Shown in pieces: positions 1 through 11,600 of a stretch of 64,000 nt of DNA; within the stretch, counting starts at the first letter, position 1; the number at the start of each line of letters is the position of its first letter. The notes beneath the pieces were generated by a model. It searched no databases. It saw only the letters and a program-made list of their open reading frames with translations, and was not told the origin of the DNA. Source of the stretch: Onthophagus taurus (lineage: Eukaryota > Arthropoda > Insecta > Coleoptera > Scarabaeidae); the NCBI RefSeq assembly GCF_036711975.1, contig NC_091970.1, positions 3,417,501-3,481,500 of the forward strand, given 5' to 3'. A program made the position numbers and the translations under genes.

Positions 1-107
1 TTCATGCCAAAAATTTCGGTCAGTTTTCACTCGACCCGGCTCATATCTTCACCAGCTTTATTCCTATTCGCATCAAAGAAATTCAAATCATTAAGTTATA
101 CAAGAAA

Positions 108-3100
108 ATGGCTTATAGTTGGGATAATAGAATACAGTTTGCCATCAAATTCTTATACGGTAAGCTTATTAATTAAAAAAAAATAACACTTTTAAAGAAA
201 AAAATCGATTGAAAATGTGCTCCATATCGAACATCTGTAGCAGGTTTTTCGAAAATAACTCTGACCTAAACCGAACTTTAGAATCATTTTAGAATTGTAA
301 GGTTTATATAAAAGCTAAACGCAAAACGTTTTGTTTGAAATTGGTTGAAGATTTGTAGTTGGAGTTCTTATTGAAAATTCGTTTAATTTAATAATAAACA
401 AACGTATTTAAATAAACAACATCATTCGTTTACCTTAAATATGATTGATCCCGAGTGTTTTGAATCGTTTTAAGTATTATTCTTTGTGAACGGTTTTTTA
501 TTTTTTATTTGATAATTTTGCATCAACTAGGTTATGTCTGAAACGTCAAAATTTAAAATATATTGACATTATTTTTTTGAGTTAAGAAACGAATTATATT
601 ACAAATTTAAGAGAAAAGATGATATTTTAAGATATCATACAAAATTTGCCGTCTTAATAACAAGAATTTGTAAAGAAAAGTTCTTTAAAAGGAATTAGGT
701 TGGATTAGGATACGTTCAAAAACGTCAATATTAAAAAAATCGTAACTTTATTTTCAGATTAATTCACCATCATTTTCAGTCTTAATCTCACTATAACCGC
801 TGAAAAATTCTGTATTATCAGACAGCTCAAAGTAATTTTCATTGAAACTCATTATGGCTGTTAGAAGAATTTAATTCTGACATTTTAGGTTAGCTTAACG
901 TAACCTTACTACTGTCATTTAATCTAATTATCGAGAAGTTGGCGACAGTTGACAAAATGAATAGGGAATTTTTATGACGATTTTCATTTTCCGTTATTCA
1001 AACAAAAAGAAATTAATTTTTTGGTTTTATATTTATACAGAAATAATTAAAATAAAATTAACGCAGAAAAAAAGAGAAATATAAAAAAATAACATACATT
1101 TTATAAGATAACACCAACATAAAATTTGATTTTGACATATGTAATACTCTTTTTAGATATTGATGGGAATGGTTATTTAGAAGAAAAAGATTTTATGTGT
1201 TTAGCAGTTAGGGCTACGATTATCGAAGGAAAAGGAGAATTCAACACTGCTAAATTACAAGAGAATCAACACATCATGTTGAGTTTATGGGAGGAAATCG
1301 CCGAATTAGCCGATTTTAACAAGGTTTTTTTTGCTACCAACACAATTCAATAAAAACCACTAAATTTCTTTTTGTGTCGTCTATAGAAAGATCGATGTTT
1401 TAACTAACAATTTAAAAATACATAAAAGGGTGTGTTCTAAATCTTTAATGGGACAAAAGATCATTTCATTTTTAATTAATTTCTCATCTGCAATCTGTGG
1501 TTAAAAGAATTATGTCAAAATAAAAAATTTTTTGATTATGAACGCACTTTTTGTAGAATTTAATTTTTGTTTCGCTACGTAGAAATTTTTTTTAAAATAC
1601 AAATTTAATAAACTCCACAGATTCAGAAATAAATCTAATTTAAAAAACAAAGCTTTTGTCCGAAAATCTAGGAACTGTTACAGGACGGGAGGATTAGCAC
1701 CGAGGAGTTTCGCCAAGCCGTGACAGATTGTTGCGCGGGAAAACGTTACGAAGATTTCCCGCAGGCAATGAAAATGTTTATCGATTCAAATTTTAAAATG
1801 ATGGACACTAACGATGACGGGATCATCGCCGCAGAAGAATACAGATATAATTGTTGCACTAAATTCGCGATCGATGATATCTCTTTGGTGGATGAAGCCT
1901 ATAATAACTTATTAAACGTAAGTTTAAAATGTAACCATCGTTTTGGCGCTCTATTTTATCGCCGTTTGTTTGTGTTTTGGCTCGAATTTAGTTTATAAAC
2001 ATTTTGGACTCGTACATTTAAATGGGAGCTGATTTTGCCAACAGGCCTTTTTTGGAAAGCGACAAGAATTGATTGTGTAACTTTAAATAAATCTTAACAT
2101 AAAAAAGCATTTATTAAAGTTGAATTAGGATACGTTCGAAAACGTCGAAATTAAAAAAAATCTTTGTTTTTATTTTTTGTAATTAAGAAACGATTTATAT
2201 CACAAATTGAAGACAGATGATGATATTTTATGGTATGATATAAAAGTTTATGTGTTAATTATTTAAAATTTGTAGAGAAAAAGTCTTTAAAAGGAATTAA
2301 GTTGAATTAGGTTACGTTCGAAAACGTCAAAGTTTAAAGTAATGGGGTTGACTTTATTTTTTGGAGTTAAGAAACGATTTATATCCCAAAATAAAGATAA
2401 AAGATGATATTTTAAGCTATGATATAAAAATTGCTGAGTTAATGATAAGAATTTGTAAAGAAAAGTTTTTTAAAGGGAATTAAGTTGAATTAGGATACGT
2501 TCGAAAACGTCAATATTAAAAAAATCACAGACTTTATTTTTTGAAGTTAAGAAGCAATTTATATCTCAAAATGAAAATGAAAGATGATTTTTTAAGGTGT
2601 GATATAAAAATTGTTAATAATAGAAATTTATAGCGAAAAGTCCTTTAAAAAGAATTAGGTTGAATTAGGATACGTTCAAAAACGTCTAAATTTAATAGAA
2701 TATCATTGACTTTATTTTTTGGAGTTAACGATTTATATCATAAATTGAAGATAAAAGACGATATTGTAAGGTTTGATATAAACTTACCGTGTTAATGATA
2801 AAAACTTTTAATGAAAAGTTCTTTGAAAGGATCAAGTTGAATTAGGTTATGTTCGAAACGTCAAAATTATGATTTAGTAGTCACAGAAAATTCATTTCAC
2901 CATCACTTTCATTCTCAACCTCACTATAATCGCTGAAAAATTCTTCATCATCAGATAGCCCAAAGTAATTTTCATTGACATTTTAGGTTAAGTTAAGCTA
3001 ACCTTACTGCTGTCACTTATTACCGTTGTTTACTTCTATAACCTGTCAAATTGTCGAGAAATTGGCGACAGTTAATAAGATAAACAGGAAATTTTTATGA

Positions 3101-3687
3101 TGTTTAACTTTCGTTTTTAAAACAGAAAAAATTAATTTTTTGGTTTTATTTTCTTACAGAAATAATGAAAGTAAAATAAATGCAGGAAAAATCACAATAT
3201 TACTATATAGAAATTAAGAAAAAACAATATAAATTTATACCAACATAAATCCTAAAAATATGACATTGACAGGTATTATGAAAAGAAAAAGTTTAATTCA
3301 ATAAAAATTTGCCATACAAAGTAATAATAGTTCGCATATGCAAGACCTGCGCAAGATCTGTTATGACTTACGCTGTGGAAACAAGGGCTGAAAACTCTAC
3401 AACAAGGGATCCGCATCTCTAGATTATAGAGTACAAGGCAAAGGTCTTAAAAAGAGGAAGCTGAATAATTTGAAAGTTTTTAGTTCTAGGTTTAATGTTA
3501 GATCAAAAACATTACTTTCCAGTATAAAAATAATTACCTTTTATTGCAGGATGATGATAGAAGAAGAGGTGGAATAACTCTTTCTCGCTACCAAGAGCTT
3601 TACGCCGAGTTTTTAGGGAATCCAAAAGATGATAATCCAGGGATTTATTTATTTGGGCCGTTATCCGAGTTTTTCCCGTCTTCGTGA
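108..3687 (+). CDS. Scp: Sarcoplasmic calcium-binding protein (EF-hand)
   Basis: Four coding exons: 108-159, 1157-1323, 1684-1917 and 3550-3687 (TGA). The phases agree (1, 0, 0) and give 196 residues, about normal for the family. The start is ATG at 108, reading MAYSWDNRIQF, a typical arthropod SCP N-terminus; the donor GGTAAG follows at 160. Three canonical EF loops are visible: DIDGNGYLEEKDF, made across exons 1/2; DFNKDGRISTEEF, made across exons 2/3; and DTNDDGIIAAEEY in exon 3. The fourth EF-hand region in exon 4 (DDDRRRGGITL) lacks a good loop, as in known SCPs, and the protein ends in the family pattern YLFGPL. Such proteins buffer cytosolic Ca2+ in muscle and neurons. Upstream untranslated exons may lie outside the window. 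Insect genomes often have two Scp paralogues, so I do not assign a number. Confidence 0.93.
160..1156. repeat. SCP intron 1 with a dispersed repeat copy
   Basis: About 1 kb of AT-rich intron. At 525-720 it carries about one unit of the ~180-bp repeat that is tandem in intron 3 (landmarks ACGTC after GTTCRAAA, then AGTTAAGAAACGA, then GATGATATTTTAAG). From 755 to about 1040 a stretch matches 2880-3190 in the same order (TTCACCATCA, CGCTGAAAAATTCT, CAAAGTAATTTTCATTGA, TTGGCGACAGTT). The two copies are diverged and differ by small indels. Confidence 0.75.
2100..3200. repeat. ~180-bp tandem repeat plus flanking unit in SCP intron 3
   Basis: The landmark TACGTTCGAAAACGTC, or a close variant, starts near 2131, 2313, 2496, 2671 and 2848, giving a period of about 176-186 bp. 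Each unit continues with a TTTATTTTTTG AGTTAAG block and a GATGATATTTTAAG block. The array runs into a unique-looking flank (2880-3190) that also occurs in intron 1, so the array and flank behave as one element. No coding capacity is seen. Confidence 0.82.
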
Positions 3688-3705
3688 TTAAAATTAACTT
3701 GTTAA

Positions 3706-3711
3706 AATAAA
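3706..3711 (+). terminator. Poly(A) signal of the SCP gene
   Basis: AATAAA lies 18 bases after the SCP stop codon and is followed by a T-rich run. Confidence 0.6.
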
Positions 3712-5681
3712 AGATTTTTTTTTTACAACAATAATTTATTTATTTTATACAATTCCACACAGTACACAAAGCTACAATTTTTTTGTTCTAAACGAAGGTA
3801 CAAAAATAAATGATGAATATCGGTATTTTTTTGATAGGAAAAGAAAAATAAGGAATGTGTCCCGAAACAAAAACTAATTTATTTTATGTTATAAAAGGAT
3901 ATGTCCCATTTTATTTTGTAAACATCACCCTGTATTATTTAAATATTTAAATGGTAATAAGTGCGGACATCGAAGGCTTAATTACATTCATTTCTTTTCC
4001 CCATTTTTTAATTCCTATAAAATGAATGTTGAGATTATTAAAAAATATTTCAATACTGACTAATTTAATAAACGTTTCTTCACCCTCTTTTTAATTTTCG
4101 TTAATAATATTCCAAAAAAGAAAAAATACCGTTAAAGGACGGTTCCTGAGATTTGAAACGTTATCACAACAAAGAAAACTTTCTTCCCTTTTTAGACACA
4201 TAAATTAAAAAAAATTAAATGATTAATTCTATCACAAAATTGAACTAAACAACGAAAATACTCTTATTAAATGAGGCACCTCTTTTTAGTATTTATGTTT
4301 TAAATTAAAGTACTTTTCGTTTTTAATATTTAAACTATGGTATAAAAAAGTTTTTTACGCCCAAGCCGGGTTTATACTGTTGTAGTTATTGACTGCTCCT
4401 GATGTGGAAGGCAACAACAACGAATTTTCCACCGATTGGTGTTGATTATTTGTTGATCTACCACGACGTTGCATCACGCCTAAAAATAATTTCGTTTAAC
4501 AATAAAATTATCAAAAAAAATCGAAATAACACAAATAAAACACTAAATAATAATCGTATTAAACTAAATGAGTGCACTTTCTCTATTAAGCTCTAATTAA
4601 TTAAACTAAAATGATTTTGTTAGTAATTAGATGATTATGAATGGAATGGACGGTTTGAATGAGCGGAGTCTTTTAAAGAAGAAAGAATTAGCGGTAAATG
4701 AGTATAAGAATGTCGGAAATTTCCTGATAAATAAAATTATATTGTTGAACAAAAAAATGTATCGATAATTACTTTCTTCCATACAAAAAAGATTTCAACT
4801 AAAATATAAAAGGAAAGATTATTTACAACGAAAATAATAAATAAATAAATATTTATAAAAAACCACCAATTTTTTTCCAATACATACAAGGCGAATCATT
4901 AAGAATTCATATTTAAATTGAAAATATAAAAATTATAATTTTTCATACAAATTTGACGTTTAACTGTCAAATTGACATTTCACTTTTCAAAAGACAATGG
5001 TCACTTTTTGACATACACTGACAAATTATCAATTTGGAACCTTGAAAGTTGTAAATTACGAGGTTTATTTCTTTAAAATTAATTTTTGTACGATGTAACA
5101 TTAAAAGTAAGTATTCACATAATATTTTAATGTATCAAAACGTCACTTTTGATTAAATTCGCGTTGACGTTTGGGTTGGTAACCAATTTCGTTCATATTT
5201 AACTGTCAAATTGACATTTCACTTTCTTAAAACATTTTTATAAAATTTCTCATTAAATTTACTTTGTTATTAAATTTTTTATTAAATATTTAAAATTCTA
5301 GCATATTTAGATAATTATTAAAAGTAAAAACCAACTTTATCAATACGAGAGCTTTCACGGCCGGCGAACAACTTTGAAGTGAAGTTTCTGCAGAAACGTC
5401 AAACACATTCAAAAGACTACTTTCTATTTTAGTTCTAATGATAATGCTGGTATTAGATCTAGTTTTAGTTCAATTTATTTCTTTTCCAAATATATATTTT
5501 TGTATGATTTACTATGAAAACTAAAAAATCAAATTCTTAAACGTCATTTTTATGTTACTATTTGACGTTTAACTGTCAAGTTGACATTTCACTGTAATCA
5601 TTAATATATCATTTTATATCTTCATTTCAAATAATGTTCATTCTTAATGATTAACCCTATACATAAAAAAAATAATAACAT
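3712..5681. other. Intergenic region with short dispersed motifs
   Basis: AT-rich DNA between the convergent ends of SCP and NPC1; no supported gene. The motif TTTAACTGTCAAATTGACAT occurs with small changes near 4962, 5200 and 5565, usually followed by TTCACTTT, and its reverse occurs near 13787. A piece at 5350-5480 (CACGGCCGGCGAAC, then TAGTTCTA runs) belongs to a dispersed family also seen at 7100-7250 and 63190-63350. The open frame at 4402-4596 has no coding character. Confidence 0.6.
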
Positions 5682-8600
5682 TTAATGGTCGCTTACTCTG
5701 GTCAGTGACGTCTCCTGAATGTGAACCCCGTTTAAAATCCTATGTTTCGCCAATTTTTCCTTATTCATTGGGGAACCTGTTGGATACATACGACATGCTT
5801 ATAAACATTTATCCCTGTTAAAAAAACATGAATATTGTGCTGATTTAAGTAGGTGAGTTTCACAAAGAAAGTTAATCAAAAAAAAACTAATCATGCAAGA
5901 ATGAGTGAAGCTAATTAAATACTACTTCTATCACTAAAAGATTGTCGAAGAAAAAATTTATTACTAAAAAAGAGATACATAAATCACTTTTTTGATTCAA
6001 AACATCACCATACCAAAAAGTACGCACCCAACCACCGACAAACAAATAAAACAAGCCTGTTTTAGACAATTCGCACGTTTAAACCTTTCGAACTCACCGA
6101 TATAGCTCAATAGAACTGGTAAAAAGATGAGTCCGTGAGCGGCGCCCAATAAAACTATCCCCAGATACATCCGGAAATAGAATACTTGGAAAATCTGGGA
6201 TTTCGCGAATCCCAAGACGATGATCCCGCCGAATTTCGTTAAGGTTATCCCGGAAAATACGGAACTCCCCATTTTTGTAAGCGCATCGGCCGCTCTTTCA
6301 GTTCTTGTTGGTTGTACACTCATCGCGAAACTATGTACCATATGGGAACAAAATTCCACCGCAATTCCAACCGCCATCACCAAATTAACCAAAGAAACCG
6401 CGTTTAAGGTTATATTCCAAAAATACATCATCCCACATAAATTTACAACTATCATTGTTATCGTTATCACAACAACGATCGATGAGAAAATATCCAACCC
6501 CATCAAAACGAAGGTCACAACAAAAATCGCCAACAAACTTATTCCGAGACTTTTCAAAGTATCCGACCACATCGTTAGATATTGCTCGTAAAAAACATAA
6601 AAAACTGAATATGGAAAAACTTCAATTTCGGTATTATCCCCACTCATTTTTAATTTTTTATTAATCGTATCGGTGATGTTTTGGGAAATTTTCCTAGCGG
6701 CTCTCATACTTTCATAGTAATCTTTCGATGTTTTTAGAATGGTGTGATACGCCATGAAATAGGACGAACCCACAGTTGAGGATTTTAATTTCTCGTTCAA
6801 TTTGTAGTTAACGCCTTGACCGTAAGCGGCGTGCCCCCCTTTTGCGCAATCACTATCCGGGTTATCTTGTAAGAAATACGAGATGTAGTGAGAAAATTCT
6901 GATTCGTATGGACGTTGGGTTTTATTTTGAAGATTGATGTTGCAGAGTTGACACTCTAAAAAATAAATTAATAAAATAATAATAATAAGATTATACAGGG
7001 TAGAGTTGAATGCAGTCTTTAGTTTTAAAAAGAACACCATATAGAAAAGACCGAATACAGTTCTTAGTAGTCACGTTATTCTGTGGTAGTCAAAATGCAG
7101 AATGATAATTAAAACTTGATAGAAACTCCTAGAACTAGAAAAACTCTACTACTAAGAACTAGAAACTTTCTAGTTCTAAGTCTAGTGTTAGTTCTAGTTT
7201 TAGTTCTCTAGGAATCTAGTTTTATAGGAGTCTGAAGACGCACGGCTTAAGTACTTAAACTACAGTCTCAGCAGTACAATTGCCTCGGTTTTTAAATAAT
7301 ATATTATTATTGAAAATCTAGAACTATTGACTCGTCAGCTCAGCTGTCTCGGTTTCTAAACAATTTGTTTGTCTTAAAACAGTTTTACTTCGTTATTTTA
7401 AATACTAAAGGATTTGGTGAAAGCAATAAATACAAGCAACCCCAATTTGGCAATGAATTAAAAAAGTTATAAGTATTTGAAAATTTGTTCTTTCAATTTT
7501 TTGGTTATAAACTTCGCATGGAAGAAGTCTTTGAAAGAATTGTTCCATTTAAGAGCACTCCCAACCCAATTATAAAGCTAATAGAACGATTTTTAAAAAT
7601 TTTTCAGTCTAATCGGTCTTAATGTGTAAAATGAGCTGCTGAAAACAAAGGTTATATGGAAACCAAATTTGGCAATGAATTAAAAAAGTTACAGATAGTT
7701 GAAAATTTTTTTCCCAAAAATTTGAGTTCTAAACTTTTCATATTAGAAAAGTCTGATCCTAGAAGCACTTTTGATACATTATTAGAAAGCTTAATTAATA
7801 CATTTTCCGAGTTAAATTGGATTAGATTGTGTTAGGTTGGGTTGAGGCTAATCAAGACATCAACTCTCTATTTAGTCTGTATATGGTGATTTTTTAAAGC
7901 TAGGGATTGCATTCTACCCCATCTGTATAAAGTTGACTTACTTCGATTTGAATGGGGGCAAAAGTCTCCGGTGTTTTTATCTTTCCTGCAACAAGTTGGG
8001 ATTGAGGCCCAATCGAAATAATCATCCAACCAACTGCTACTCGGTTTAGCGATATAAGTGGTGTTCGATAATTTCGAAGCGACGTAAATTTGAGTAACCA
8101 AAGAATCAACATCGCAATATTGCCCGCTACAAATTAAATTTTGCGTGTCAAAATGCGTGAAATTTAACCCACCCTTCAAAACGAAATACATCGGGAGGCC
8201 TATGTTTAAATAATCCTTCAAATATTTGAAATATTTCAGCACAAAGCTGTCTTCGGGCATTGATAACTCTTGATCTAGCCCCACCTCGATGTGGGGGGCC
8301 ACCGAAATCGATAAACAAATCCAGCCGAAAAAGAAGATCATTATGACAACTCTCGAGAGTTTATTCATTATTATCGGGGTGTAAACGTATTTAAAGAAAG
8401 TGTATAAAATCCCGTCCTGATTCTCTTGGTTTCCTACATCTTTCTTCGATCCCTTTATAAAGCAGCAAATATCGAATCGATTATTTGATTGTCTTATCGT
8501 ATCAAGGGATAATAAGCTAACGAAGCAAGTTATTTGGAGGAGGAAATCGAATAATAAAGCCATCCCAGCGTACAAAGCGAACGCCCTCACAGCAGGCATA

Positions 8601-11600
8601 TCGGATAATCCCCCCAAAAAGAAGCAACAACTTTCTGAGACACTTGTAAGAAGCATTGAGGGCCCAACTTGCCCTAAAATCCTTCCAATGTGTTCCTCAT
8701 GAGTTTCGGAATTTTTCCTTAATTCTCTTTGGTGTGTTTGAACTAAAATAAAGATATTGTCGACTCCTACAGCAAGTACCAAAAAGGGGATTACTTCAAC
8801 GATGATTAAAGTAGCTGGGACTCCAATAAATCCAAAAATTCCCACTGATGAAATCACCGAAGCCAAAACAATAAAAACCCCGCCCAAACCCAATGTGATT
8901 TTGCTATCAATTAAAAGGCGAGAGCACGATTTTAATTGCCCCAAACTCACGGCGATGTACGCAAACATAATAACATAAGAAATTAAAATCGTTAAAACAT
9001 CCGATTTACTCTCACGATCGAGTTCATCTTCAATCGATCGTTCCGATGTAAACGCAACATCCATGTAATCGGGTTTGTCAGTTAAAGTCCAATTTTTCAT
9101 GAAATCAACGAATTTTTTCTCCCATTCCATCGCGGGTCCAATTTTTGTTTTATTATGGTGATTATTCACCAAGAAAGTTAAAATAATCGACGTCGCTTCG
9201 TTATATTGAGGGTTATCAGATAAAGATTGGCCTGGTTTCAAAAACCCACCAACGGCGATAGCAGGATCGATCGGGCCTTGATATGTCCCCAAACAATCCA
9301 TGTTAAAAGGGTTTTGAGAGCACGTTAAAAATTTGTCTAAATAAGTATCATCGAAATTATCAGGGTCATCTTGGTAATACCCCCAAATGCTTTGTACGGA
9401 ACACTCCGCGACATCAGTGTTTTTTTGGCCCTTCATCCGTAAAGGTGCAAAACAGATCTTATCGAAACTATGATCCGTTCCCGCACCTAACATTTTAATT
9501 TTTTCTTGGAGATTCAAAACTTCCCGCAAAAACGTTTCGTTAAAAACCGGGCCAAACTCAATCACCCCATCATCCGTTTCGTGGTAAATCTTATTCAACC
9601 CAACCGTGGTTATTATGATTTGTTCGTTGCGGTAAAACGGCTCAAAATTGCTGTCGAAGTAATCCCGTTCGATTCGACTCCGCGAATTCGGCGATGCCCA
9701 AAGCTCGACGGGGTCTGTGGTTACTTTTAAATATTTTATTCCGTGTCCAAGCGCGATGACGAGGCAAGCCCCGAAAAATAAAATTAACCACGGGCGAGAC
9801 GCGCAAAATTTCCCCCAGGATTCGAAAAATTGTTGGAGAATCGTGTCGGTGTTTGCCCCCAATTTCTCGATGAATGAGGATGGGATTTCGTATTCTCCGG
9901 GCATTTTTGTGATGGAGTGGGTGTCCATTTCATGGTCGGTTTCTGATGCAACACCTAAATAACAAAAATAAGTTTTATTAATCAAATCAAACTCGATTAT
10001 TTACGCCGAAAAAATAAATTAATTAAATTCACCCAAATTAATTTAAGAAAAAGCTTAAAGCAAATACAAGAATTTGTATTTATTTATTATTTTTTGTAAG
10101 CGTATGAAAAGGTTAATTAGGAAAACGTACTGGATCTCTTGGATTGTTGAAGGGGGCTATCTTCGCTATCTCCCAAAGTGTTATGGGGTGATCGATCGAC
10201 TCCAGCCAACCTCCTTCCTACGGCAGCTCGCACCTCATCCGTACCTCTCCCCCGAATAATTGCAGCCACTAAAAACCCACACCGAACACACTCAAAAACC
10301 ACCAAATTGAAGTAATAAAATTTGTAACAACCAAAAATTAACTTAATCAAATAAATTTTTGATTATTACAATTTGAAGTGTTTTAAGTGAAGTGTTTAGT
10401 AATGTCCCAAAAAAAATTAAGAAAAATACTTTCTATGCCATGCAAAAATAAATAGATGTGTTTATGTTAGTAAGAAATAAAACGCATGCTCCTAAAAATC
10501 TAAATTTGAATTAAAATTGTATAATTTAGAAAAAATAAAATTTCTAAATTACACAAAGCTGTTTAATATAAAAATTTATTCTTTCTGATTATCTCAAAAA
10601 AAGGGATTCCAAAAGTTACAGGTTCTATGTACCTGTATAAGTACCCGAGAACCGGTCAATTTCAACTGTATCATCGGTACGCCCTAAAGAATAACCTGAA
10701 AATATTTGAACACAAAAAAAAACTTAAAATACGAGTGAAAAAAAAATCCCCGAATTTTTGCTTTGTGCTGTGTGTCGTGAAATAATGATGTGAATCTAAT
10801 TGTAATTATACCTCCGGATATGTTGGGGCAAATAAACACCACCATTAAGAAAAGGGTTGATCCCGCGACGAAAATGCAGGTCATTATGAACGCGTAACCA
10901 TCGTAACCTAGGATTTTAAACGGTCCGGCTGGAGCTGGTTGGGGTTCTGGTACCGGGCAGCTTGATTCGCAATCGACGCAACTGCAAGCAGCTAATCCTT
11001 CCTGAAAAAAAAAAAAAAGTAAACCATTTTTATAAAATAAGGTTTAATAGCATGTAAAAATAGTTAATTTAATGAAAAATTTGATAAAAAATGCAATGAG
11101 TCAAAATGTAACTGACATAAAAGTAAAGTTTTAACAAATATTTCAAATATATGCTTCATTTTAATGTTATATCTTACAAAAATCAAATAAACTTGATTGT
11201 TTACAACTTTATAAGCATCAACTTTGTCAATATCAATCTGACAAAATGATTTTTGTAAATTTAAAATCACTGTTAAACATCATTAATAGATCTTATATGA
11301 ATTAATTTGGTGATGTGGAGTTTATACAGTGAATTTCACTTAAAATGAATTATACAAAAATACATTTCACATAAAATGCAACATGTCTATATAATTTGAC
11401 ATTACAGCTAGTTAGCATAAAATATCACTATGTTGCATATTTTCATTTTTTTATATTTTTACAGTTCCCTTTTATAATCAGCCTTGTTTCCTGGTGTGAC
11501 CTGATTCATCCATTTCATGGTCCATTGCAGGCCTTCCTTCCATATAATTTTGTTGTTCCTTTGTTTTTCAGCTAAGACTAAAATATTTACATTTTTTTCA

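Noticed and set aside
1126-1156. Upstream extension of the SCP exon-2 open frame
   Set aside because: An acceptor (TTTTTAG) ends at 1156, and exon 1 at 108-159 supplies the family N-terminus in phase, so the frame before 1157 is intron.
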